Assembly: GCA_035649275.1 (NCBI GenBank)
Contig: DASRJW010000131.1
Location: 1 to 64,000, forward strand
Source of the DNA: Candidatus Krumholzibacteriia bacterium
Lineage (GTDB): Bacteria > Krumholzibacteriota > Krumholzibacteriia > G020349025
Direction of reading: 5' to 3'
Length of the DNA: 64,000 nt
In this document: positions 8,956 through 16,540 of the stretch, in pieces
Layout: each line of letters starts with the position of its first letter
Position numbering within the stretch: position 1 is the first letter of the stretch
Program-made: the position numbers and the translations under genes
The notes under the pieces: model-generated
What the model was told of the DNA's origin: nothing
Database searches by the model: none
Seen by the model: the letters and a program-made list of their open reading frames with translations, nothing else

Positions 8956-9881
8956 TGCGGCTGTCCTTCGTCATCCCGCTCTACAACGAGGCCGAGAGCC
9001 TGCCGGAGCTCAAGGCGGATCTGGATGGGGCGCTCGCCCAGCTCGGCGACGCAGGGGAGATGATCTTCGTCGACGACGGCTCCAGCGACGGCAGCCTGGA
9101 GATCCTGCGGCGCTTCCACGCCGCGGCGCCGGAGCGGGTGAAGGTGCTGTCGTTCCGGCGCAATCAGGGGAAGTCGGCGGCGCTCGCCGCCGGTTTTCAA
9201 GTGGTGCGCGGCGATTTTGTCGTCACCCTCGACGCGGATTTGCAGGACGACCCGGCGGAGGTGCCCCAGCTCCTGGCCGCGCTCGAAGGGGGCGCCGACG
9301 TCGTCTGCGGCTGGAAGCGCGCACGGCGCGACCCATGGACGAAGCGCCTGCCCTCGCGGCTGTTCAATCGCGTCACCGCCGGACTCTCGGGCCTGCGCCT
9401 GCACGATTTCAACACCGGCCTCAAGGCCTACCGCGCCGAAGTGGTGCGCGCCATCGCCGTCTACGGCGAGCTGCACCGCTTCATCCCGGTGCTCGCCGCC
9501 TGGGAAGGGTTCCGCGTCGCCGAGGTCCCGGTGCGGCACCGGCCGCGCAAATACGGGAGCTCCAAGTTCGGGGCCCGGCGCTTCCTGCACGGTTTCTTCG
9601 ACCTGATCACCGTCATGTTCCTGACCCGCCGCGGCAGGTCACCGCTCTATTTCTTCGGCGGTTTGGCCCTCCTCTTCCTGATTCTCGGGCTCACCATCGA
9701 CATCTACTTCCTGGTGCGCTACCTGCAAGGCTTCGGTCTGCGCGTGCGACCCCTCATGCTCCTCGGGATCGGCTTCATCATCGTCGGCATCCAGATCGGC
9801 AGCATGGGCCTCCTGGCGGAGATGCTCTCGGCGGGGCGAGCGGAGCGGCAGACCTGGAGCTTCCGCGAGCGCCTGCTGTGA
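8955..9881 (+). CDS. GtrB/ArnC-like polyprenyl-phosphate glycosyltransferase (GT2)
   Basis: The 308-residue protein has a cytosolic GT-A domain (1-220) with SFVIPLYNEAESLP, the VDDGSSDGS and TLDADLQDDP metal-binding motifs and RHRPRKYGSSKF. Two C-terminal membrane helices follow (about 233-255 and 266-290). This is the layout of enzymes that load glucose, mannose or 4-amino-arabinose onto undecaprenyl phosphate. It would supply the lipid-linked donor used by GT-C proteins such as the one at 5392. It overlaps the epimerase by 1 nt and the next gene by 4 nt. Confidence 0.9.
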   Translation: MRLSFVIPLYNEAESLPELKADLDGALAQLGDAGEMIFVDDGSSDGSLEILRRFHAAAPERVKVLSFRRNQGKSAALAAGFQVVRGDFVVTLDADLQDDPAEVPQLLAALEGGADVVCGWKRARRDPWTKRLPSRLFNRVTAGLSGLRLHDFNTGLKAYRAEVVRAIAVYGELHRFIPVLAAWEGFRVAEVPVRHRPRKYGSSKFGARRFLHGFFDLITVMFLTRRGRSPLYFFGGLALLFLILGLTIDIYFLVRYLQGFGLRVRPLMLLGIGFIIVGIQIGSMGLLAEMLSAGRAERQTWSFRERLL

Positions 9882-11059
9882 ATGCCTCTCTCCCCCCGGC
9901 GGGCGCAGCCCACTGGCCGCTGGCGGTGCTCGGCCCTTTCCATCCGTATCGCGGCGGGATCGCGCACCACACCACCTTGCTCGCTCGCGCGCTGGCGAGC
10001 CAGCACCCGGTCTTGGGCATCAACTTCACCCGGCTGTATCCGGGATTCCTCTTTCCCGGCCAGACGCAGTTCGATGCCAGCGCCGAGCCGCTGGCGCCCG
10101 AGGGCTTTCGGGTGGAACGGCTCCTCGACAGCATCGGCCCGCACACCTGGCCGCGGGCGGCGCGGGCGGTGACGCATTCCGGTTGCAAACTGCTCCTCCT
10201 GCAGTGGTGGCATCCGTTCTTCGCTCCGGCCTACGCCAGCGTGGCGCGCCTGGTGCGGCGGCGGCACGTGCGCGTCGTCGCGCTCTGTCACAACGTGCTG
10301 CCGCACGAGGCCTCGCGCTTGGACACGGTGCTCGTCCGTCTCGGTCTCGGGGCCGCCGACGCCTTCATCCTGCAGAGCGAAACCGATCGAGAGCGGCTGG
10401 CGCGACTTTTCCCCGGCCGGCCGCACGCGGTGACGCCGCACCCGGCCTACACCTTCTTCGCCCGCGGCCGGGTCGGGCGCGACGAAGCCCGGCAGCGACT
10501 CGGGGTCCAGGGTCCGGTGGTGCTCTTCTTCGGCCTGGTGCGCCCGTACAAAGGTCTCGACGTCCTGCTGCACGCGGTGGCACGAGCGCGAGCGCAGGTG
10601 CCGCTCACGCTGCTCGTGGCAGGCGAGTTCTACGCGGAGAAGGAACCCTACGAGCGGCTGCGCGCGCAGCTGGGGCTGGAAGAGGCGGTACGGTTCGTCG
10701 ATCGGTACGTGCCGAACGAAGAGGTGGAGGTCTATTTCCGCGCCGCTGATGTCGTCGTGCTGCCCTACAAGAGCGCGACGCAGAGCGGCATCGTGCAGAT
10801 CGCGCTGGCCTTCGAGCGTCCCGCCATCGTGACGCGCGTCGGCGGCCTTCCCGAGGCGGTGCGTCCCGGAGAAACCGGGGAAGTGGTGCCGCCGGAGAAT
10901 CCGGAAGCCCTCGGCGAAGCGCTGGTGCGCTTCTTCACCACCGGCGGGGCGCAGCGCATGGAACCGCACTTGCGAGACGCGGTGGCGGCCTTCTCCTGGG
11001 ACGCCATGGCAGAAACGGTGCACAGCCTCGCCTCCCGGATCGGCTTGCCGACTTCCTGA
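9878..11059 (+). CDS. Family 4 glycosyltransferase
   Basis: The 393-residue GT-B enzyme shows the PFHPYRGGIAHHTTLLARAL glycine-rich N-terminal loop, the LFFGLVRPYKGLDVL donor-domain strand and SGIVQIALAFERPAIVTRVG, the helix that normally carries the GT4 nucleotide-binding residues. It is expected to extend a glycan with a nucleotide-activated sugar. The GTG at 9878 overlaps the stop of the GT2 gene (GTGA) and sits just before family similarity begins; the frame is open far upstream only because of GC bias. A 90-nt gap to the next gene holds a candidate promoter. Confidence 0.87.
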   Translation: MNASLPPAGAAHWPLAVLGPFHPYRGGIAHHTTLLARALASQHPVLGINFTRLYPGFLFPGQTQFDASAEPLAPEGFRVERLLDSIGPHTWPRAARAVTHSGCKLLLLQWWHPFFAPAYASVARLVRRRHVRVVALCHNVLPHEASRLDTVLVRLGLGAADAFILQSETDRERLARLFPGRPHAVTPHPAYTFFARGRVGRDEARQRLGVQGPVVLFFGLVRPYKGLDVLLHAVARARAQVPLTLLVAGEFYAEKEPYERLRAQLGLEEAVRFVDRYVPNEEVEVYFRAADVVVLPYKSATQSGIVQIALAFERPAIVTRVGGLPEAVRPGETGEVVPPENPEALGEALVRFFTTGGAQRMEPHLRDAVAAFSWDAMAETVHSLASRIGLPTS

Positions 11060-11088
11060 GCCTCACGTTTCAACCAGCCGCGTCGCTG

Positions 11089-11097
11089 TGCTAGCAT
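11089..11097 (+). promoter_or_regulatory. Candidate extended -10 promoter
   Basis: TGCTAGCAT (11089-11097) is an extended -10 element (TGn plus a 4/6 match to TATAAT). The best -35 region upstream is weak (TTTCAA at 11068-11073, 18 nt away). It lies in the only sizeable gap between the first and second halves of the glycan locus and would give a leader of about 45 nt for the gene at 11150. Confidence 0.35.
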
Positions 11098-11149
11098 CCG
11101 CGCCGTCGGCCCGGGTGGTCGTCCACCGTGCTTCGGGGGGTCCTCGTTC

Positions 11150-13618
11150 GTGGGACGCAGCCGCTCGCGGGTCGCGGGTCGCCGCGCCACCTCCGCCGCC
11201 GTCACCGCCTCCGCCGGTCGCCGCTGGCCCGCCTGGGCCGAGCATGTCGCCGCCCTCGCGCTCCTCGCCCTCGTCCTCGGTTGCGTCTTTCCCGAAATCG
11301 CCTGGCAAAGGCTCGTCTTCCACGCCGCCGATTACGACACGCCCTCGTCCTTCGCCGCGGCGGGACGACGCGCTCTCGCCGCCGGCGAGTACCCGCTGTG
11401 GAATCCTTACTTGTTCCTGGGGATGCCGAGCTTCGCCAGCCTCTCGTTCACGCCATGGGTCTTCCCGCCGGCGGAGCTGCTCTCGCTCCTCGGGCGCCTG
11501 CCCTTCATGCCGCCGCTCGGCTGGTTGCTGGTGTACTTCGCTGCCGCCGGTTACGGCGTCTTCGTCCTGCTGCGGAGCCTGCACTGCAGCTTCTGGCCGG
11601 CGCTCGTGGGCGGCATTCTCTTCATGCTCACACCCCATGTCGTCTCCATGGGCGTGTTCGGTCACGGGAGCAAGCTGGCCTGCGTGGCCTTCTTGCCCTG
11701 GTTGCTCTGGGCCGCGCTGCAGCTCCGGCATGCCTCGCGCCGCCTGGGGTGGACGGCGCTCTCGGCGTTGCTTCTCGGTCTGCTCGTCTTGCGCGGCCAC
11801 CCGCAGATCGCGTTCTACGCTTTGCTGCTGCTCGCTTTCTACGGCGCGGTGGAGATCCTGGGGAGCTGGCGACAGCGCACCGAACGCCCGGCGCTCCGCG
11901 CCTTCGCCGGCTGTCTCGCTCTCGCCATCGTCCTTGGGTTGGCCCTCGGTGCCGTCCTCCTCCTGCCGGTGCGCGGCTACGCCCCGGAGTCGATTCGCGG
12001 TCGTGCCGAAGGCGGGGGCGCCAGCTATGAATTCGCCACCGGCTGGTCCTTGTCGCTGGCGGAAACGACCACCTTCGTCCTGCCCTCGGCCATGGGTTAC
12101 GGCGAGGGCACCTATGTCGGCGACATGCCCTTCACCAATTTCCCGAACTACCTGGGGCAAGCCGCGCTCCTCGGCACCATCGCTGCCTTCGTCTTCCTGC
12201 GTGGGCGCTTCCTTCTCTATCTCGCCGTGCTCCTCGTTTTCGCCCTCCTCACGAGCTTCGGCAAGAACATGCCGGTGCTCTTCGATCTGCTCTACGCGCA
12301 CCTGCCGTATTTCAACAAGTTCCGGGTCCCGGTCATGATCCTGGTGCTCTTCCAGCTGGCGACGAGCATCGCCGCAGGCCTCGGCCTCGCGGCGCTCCTC
12401 GGGGAAACCCCGTGGCTCACGGCGCGACGCCGGCCCACGAGCGCGAAGACGCTGCGCACCTTGCTCCTCGCCGCGGGCGCAGGCGCCGCCTTTCTCCTCC
12501 TCGTCGCCCTCGTGCGGGGCGGAACGCTGGCGTCGCGGCTTGCCACCTCGCCCCGGCTCCCGGAGCCATTGCGGGCGGCCTACGCGCCCGTGGCCCGCGA
12601 TCTCGTCCGCGGCGATGGCCTCCGGGTGGCGTTGTTCCTGTTTCTCGAGGCCGGCCTGGTCGCGGCGGCAGCGTCGCGACGCCTGCCACTGGCGGCGGCC
12701 GGTGCGGGGTTGGCGCTCGTGGCCAGCCTCGATCTTGCCTGGGTGGACCGGCGCATGGTGCGACCCGATCACACCTGGCCCGGGGTGGAGAGCCGCGTCG
12801 GACCGCGACGGGCGGTGACGCCGCTCGATGCTGGGCTCGTGCGCTTCCTGCTCGACCACAACCCCGACGCTCCGGCGCCACCGCGCATCCTGCCGCTCGG
12901 CGATCTCTTCCGGAGCAATGCCTGGATGGAGCAGGGCATCTCGAGTGTCGGCGGCTATCACCCGGCGAAGCCGACGCGGGTGCAGCTGCTTCTCGAAGCC
13001 GCAGATCACATCACGCGTTCTCCCGTGGTCGACATGCTGTCGGTGCAGCACATCGTGACGCCGGAGCCGCTGTCGGGCGGACCGGAAGCGTCGTACTCCG
13101 GCCCCGGAGGCGCGGTGTACACCAATCTGAAGGCTCTGCCCCGGGCCTGGGTGGTGGGGCGCTGGCGGCTCCCGGCGGGGGGGACTTGCGTGGCGGCGTT
13201 GCCGCAACTCGATCCACAGCATGAGGTCTTCCTGGAAACCGAGCCGGTTCCGGCACCGGAGGCGAACGCCACCGGCAGCGCGCGGGTGCTGGCCTTCGCG
13301 TCGAACCGCGTCGAGCTGGAAGTGCAAGCGAGCGCGCCGGCGCTCCTCGTCCTCGCCGAGGCCTATCACTCGCACTGGCGGGCACGGGTGAACGGCGAGG
13401 CGCGCCCGGTGCTGGCGGCGAACTGCGTGCTGCGCGCCGTGGCGGTGCCGGCGGGAACCTCGCGGGTGGAGTTCGTCTTCGTCGATCCAGCGCTGCGCGC
13501 CGGACTGACGATGACCGGCGCCGCTGCGCTGGGCATCGCCGGCCTGGCTCTCGGCGCCTGGCGCCGCCGGGTGGCGGCGCCACCGCCTGCAGCGGCCGGC
13601 CCGGAGGCACACGCATGA
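11150..13618 (+). CDS. YfhO-family membrane protein
   Basis: The 822-residue polytopic membrane protein has a GT-C-like body of about 12 helices between residues 25 and 525. The first loop reads SFAAAGRRALAAGEYPLWNP, which matches YfhO-family proteins, and a long periplasmic C-terminal domain includes LAEAYHSHWRARVNGEARPV, another family hallmark. A final helix lies near the C-terminus. Gram-positive YfhO is linked to glycosylation of lipoteichoic acid; here a role in adding sugars on the outer face is inferred from context. The start is GTG 11150 with GGGGGG about 9 nt upstream. It overlaps the next gene by 4 nt. Confidence 0.83.
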   Translation: MGRSRSRVAGRRATSAAVTASAGRRWPAWAEHVAALALLALVLGCVFPEIAWQRLVFHAADYDTPSSFAAAGRRALAAGEYPLWNPYLFLGMPSFASLSFTPWVFPPAELLSLLGRLPFMPPLGWLLVYFAAAGYGVFVLLRSLHCSFWPALVGGILFMLTPHVVSMGVFGHGSKLACVAFLPWLLWAALQLRHASRRLGWTALSALLLGLLVLRGHPQIAFYALLLLAFYGAVEILGSWRQRTERPALRAFAGCLALAIVLGLALGAVLLLPVRGYAPESIRGRAEGGGASYEFATGWSLSLAETTTFVLPSAMGYGEGTYVGDMPFTNFPNYLGQAALLGTIAAFVFLRGRFLLYLAVLLVFALLTSFGKNMPVLFDLLYAHLPYFNKFRVPVMILVLFQLATSIAAGLGLAALLGETPWLTARRRPTSAKTLRTLLLAAGAGAAFLLLVALVRGGTLASRLATSPRLPEPLRAAYAPVARDLVRGDGLRVALFLFLEAGLVAAAASRRLPLAAAGAGLALVASLDLAWVDRRMVRPDHTWPGVESRVGPRRAVTPLDAGLVRFLLDHNPDAPAPPRILPLGDLFRSNAWMEQGISSVGGYHPAKPTRVQLLLEAADHITRSPVVDMLSVQHIVTPEPLSGGPEASYSGPGGAVYTNLKALPRAWVVGRWRLPAGGTCVAALPQLDPQHEVFLETEPVPAPEANATGSARVLAFASNRVELEVQASAPALLVLAEAYHSHWRARVNGEARPVLAANCVLRAVAVPAGTSRVEFVFVDPALRAGLTMTGAAALGIAGLALGAWRRRVAAPPPAAAGPEAHA

Positions 13619-14373
13619 GCACCGATGCGGCCCGCAGCAGCGGAGCGCCCCAGGGTGCGGCGCGGCGCGGTGTCATCATCGTTCCCACCTACAACGAGAA
13701 CGAGAACATCACGCCCCTCGTGGCGGAGATCCTGGCCGTCGATCCCGGCCTCGACGTGCTGGTGGTGGACGACAACTCGCCGGACGGCACCGCCCGCACG
13801 GTGCGCGGCTTGCCGGCCTTCTGCAGCCGCCTTTTCCTCCTGGAGCGCCCGCGCAAGATGGGCCTGGGCTCCGCTTACATCGCCGGCTTCCAGTGGGCTC
13901 TGGCCGCTGGTTACCCCCTGGTCTTCGAGATGGACGCGGACTTTTCCCACAGCCCGCGGAGCCTGGCCGAGTTCCTTCGCGCCATCGAAACAGCCGACCT
14001 CGTCCTCGGCTCGCGCTACCTGAAGGGCGTCACCGTGGTGAACTGGCCCTTGCGGCGTCTCATCCTCTCCATGACTGCCAACCTCTATGCCCGTGTCGTC
14101 ACCGGATTGCCGGTGAAGGACTGCACCGGCGGCTTCAAGTGCTTCCGCCGCGAGGTGCTGGAGGCGCTGCCGCTCTCCCGCATCCGCAGCGACGGCTACT
14201 CCTTCCAGATCGAGGTCAACTGGTACTGCTGGCAGCTCGGCTTCCGCCTGCGGGAGATCCCCATCGTCTTCGAAGACCGGCGCATCGGCGTTTCCAAGAT
14301 GAGCCGGCGCATCATCTGGGAGGCTGTCTGGCTGGTGTGGAAGCTGCGCTTCACTCGGGCGCCGCGCGCATGA
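13615..14373 (+). CDS. Polyprenol-phosphate mannosyltransferase-like GT2 (DPM1 type)
   Basis: The 252-residue soluble GT-A enzyme shows IIVPTYNENENITPLV, the VVDDNSPDGTA motif, FEMDADFSHSP (metal binding) and the SRYLKGVTVVNWPLRR region typical of dolichol/polyprenol-phosphate mannose synthases. Unlike the gene at 8955 it has no C-terminal membrane helices. It probably makes a polyprenyl-phosphate sugar for the GT-C/YfhO proteins beside it. It overlaps both neighbours by 4 nt (ATGA). Confidence 0.9.
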   Translation: MSTDAARSSGAPQGAARRGVIIVPTYNENENITPLVAEILAVDPGLDVLVVDDNSPDGTARTVRGLPAFCSRLFLLERPRKMGLGSAYIAGFQWALAAGYPLVFEMDADFSHSPRSLAEFLRAIETADLVLGSRYLKGVTVVNWPLRRLILSMTANLYARVVTGLPVKDCTGGFKCFRREVLEALPLSRIRSDGYSFQIEVNWYCWQLGFRLREIPIVFEDRRIGVSKMSRRIIWEAVWLVWKLRFTRAPRA

Positions 14374-16523
14374 GCACGCTCCCCGGCAGCCGGGAGGCGC
14401 TGCAGGCGCCGCGGGCCCCGGGCGGGGCGCCGCGCCTGGCTGTGGTGATCGTCAGCTACAACACGCGGCGGATGATCCGGCGCTGTCTGCAGTCGCTGCA
14501 GGCTTTCCCGCCGCACTGCAGCCACGCGTTCTGGGTGGTGGACAACGCCTCCCGGGACGGCACCGTGGCCATGCTGCGCCAGGAATTCCCCGCCGTGCGC
14601 TTGCACGCCAACCGTCGCAATCTCGGCTACGCCGCCGCGGTGAATCAAGGTCTCGAAGCGGCCGGCGCCGAGTACACCCTGGTGCTCAACCCCGACATCG
14701 TTGTGCGCGACGGGGCCGTGGATCAGCTGGTGGCGTTCATGGACGCCCATGCCGATGCGGGGCTGGCTGCGGCCAAGCTGCTCAACACCGACGGTAGCTT
14801 GCAGTACACCTGCCGCTCTTTCTACACGCCGCAGACACTGCTCTTCCGCCGCACCTTCCTGGGCAAGCTCTTCCCGCGCAGTCGCGTCATCCGCCGCCAC
14901 CTCATGCTCGACTACGACCACGCCACGCCCCGGGCGGTGGACTGGGTGATCGGCGCCTGCATGCTGGTGCGGCGCAGCGCGGTGGAAGACGTGGGCGGCA
15001 TGGACGAGCGCTTCTTCCTCTATTTCGAGGACGTGGACTGGTGCTTCCGCCTCGGGCGCCAGGGCTGGAAGGTGTACTACGTCCCGCAAGCCGAAATGGT
15101 GCACGAGCACCGGCGGGAGAGCGCGAAGCCGAAGCTGTCCCGCAGCTTCTGGGCGCACTTGGGATCGCTGCTGCGCTTCTACGAGAAGTGGAACCGCTAT
15201 GCCTATGGACTCAAGCGCTACCGCGAGGTGAGCAAGCGCGTGCTGTTCGCTCTCTCCGACCTCGTGGCGGTGAACCTGGCTTTCTTGGGCGCCTACGGCC
15301 TGCGGGTTCTCTGGGCGGAGCGTTTCCACAATCCTCTGTACACCCTGGAGAACTACTTCAACTACTGGGTGTTCACCAACATCGTGGCGCTGCTCGCGCT
15401 CTACTTCTCCGGCCAGTACCGGATCAACCGCGGCCGCGCGGCGGCGGACGAGCTCTTCGGTTTGGCGCGGGCGCTGTTCGTGGCGGTCGTGGTCATGGCG
15501 GCAGCGACCTACATCGCCCGGGAACGCTTGATCTCCCGGGCGGTCGTCGTCTTTTTCTTCCTCCTGGCGCCGCTCGTCGTCTGGGCCTTCCGTCGCGTGC
15601 TCCGGGCGCTGCACCAGAAGGTGCTGGAGATGCGGCTCGACCTGCGCCGGCTCGCCATCGTGGGCAGCGAGGAAGAAGCGCGGGAGCTGCGTTCGCGCCT
15701 CGCCGCCCGGCCCGAGCTAGGGCTCGACGTGGTGGGCCACGTGGATGTGGAAGGCAGCAGCACCCACGCCCTCGGGTCGCTCGCGGCGCTGAGCGAAGTC
15801 GTGCGCGAGCATCGCATCCAGGAGGTCGTGGTGGCGCCCTCGGCGGCGCAGGTCGAGGCGGTGGCGCGCATGGTGCTCCGCCTGCGCCGGCACGCCGTGG
15901 ACGTCACCGTGGTGTCCGGTTTCGCCGACATCCTGAGCCATCGGGCGCGGGTCGATCGCCTCGCCGACGTGCCGGTGCTGCACTTCGAGCGCGACACCCT
16001 GTACACGGTGAACGCCGGCGCCAAGCGGGCCGTCGACCTCCTGGCGGCGACCGTGTTCCTGGTGCTCGGAACGCCGCTCTGCGTGCTATACTGGCTCGCC
16101 GCCCGAGCGCGAGGCCGGCCGCTCTTCCAGAGCAGCACCCGCCTCGGGCGCGACGCCTGCCCTCTCGCCTTCCCGCGGGTCAACGATGCCCTGGGCTTGC
16201 CGCCTTCGGATTTCGTCAATCTGCCGGCATGGATCGCCGTCTGGCGTGGTCGTCTGGCGCTGGTGGGCACTTACCCTCTGGAACCGGAAGCCGCTGCGGG
16301 GCTCGACGAGTGGCAGCGCGTGCGCTTCGACGTCAGGCCCGGGCTGGTGGGTTTCTGGCGCGCCTTGCGTCCCGACGAAGTGGACCTGGAGAGTCTGTTG
16401 CGCCTCGATTTGCACTACGTCCAGAACTGGTCGATGGGACTGGACTTTCGGTTGATTCTCCAGTCCCTGGGCAGCATGCTGCGAGGTCGCGCCGTCCACT
16501 TGGACGTGCGTGGCGAGAACTAG
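14370..16523 (+). CDS. Fusion: GT2 rhamnosyltransferase-like domain plus degenerate polyprenyl-phosphate sugar-phosphotransferase
   Basis: The 717-residue protein joins two normally separate enzymes. Residues 1-285 are a GT2 domain (VVIVSYNTRRMIRRCLQSL, VVDNASRDGT, LNPDI, and GGMDERFFLYFEDVDWCFRL). Residues 290-410 hold about four helices as in WbaP-type proteins. Residues 425-520 form a Rossmann-like domain (RRLAIVGSEEEARELRSRL). Residues 543-717 resemble the bacterial sugar transferase domain (GAKRAVDLLAATVFLVLGTP, RLGRDA, LALVGTYPLEPE). The KFRSM and LDELPQL motifs expected between these are not recognisable, so the phosphotransferase part may be inactive or altered. The start at ATG 14370 overlaps the preceding stop. 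Confidence 0.82.
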   Translation: MSTLPGSREALQAPRAPGGAPRLAVVIVSYNTRRMIRRCLQSLQAFPPHCSHAFWVVDNASRDGTVAMLRQEFPAVRLHANRRNLGYAAAVNQGLEAAGAEYTLVLNPDIVVRDGAVDQLVAFMDAHADAGLAAAKLLNTDGSLQYTCRSFYTPQTLLFRRTFLGKLFPRSRVIRRHLMLDYDHATPRAVDWVIGACMLVRRSAVEDVGGMDERFFLYFEDVDWCFRLGRQGWKVYYVPQAEMVHEHRRESAKPKLSRSFWAHLGSLLRFYEKWNRYAYGLKRYREVSKRVLFALSDLVAVNLAFLGAYGLRVLWAERFHNPLYTLENYFNYWVFTNIVALLALYFSGQYRINRGRAAADELFGLARALFVAVVVMAAATYIARERLISRAVVVFFFLLAPLVVWAFRRVLRALHQKVLEMRLDLRRLAIVGSEEEARELRSRLAARPELGLDVVGHVDVEGSSTHALGSLAALSEVVREHRIQEVVVAPSAAQVEAVARMVLRLRRHAVDVTVVSGFADILSHRARVDRLADVPVLHFERDTLYTVNAGAKRAVDLLAATVFLVLGTPLCVLYWLAARARGRPLFQSSTRLGRDACPLAFPRVNDALGLPPSDFVNLPAWIAVWRGRLALVGTYPLEPEAAAGLDEWQRVRFDVRPGLVGFWRALRPDEVDLESLLRLDLHYVQNWSMGLDFRLILQSLGSMLRGRAVHLDVRGEN

Positions 16524-16540
16524 AGTACGAGGAGAACCTG

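Noticed and set aside
8879-9877. N-terminal extension of the GT4 gene at 9878
   Set aside because: The extension lies entirely within the GT2 gene in another frame and is Arg/Pro/Ala-rich; GTG 9878 matches the family start.
14370-16523. Intact WbaP-type initiating transferase
   Set aside because: The membrane layout fits, but the conserved central catalytic motifs were not found, so it is called degenerate.
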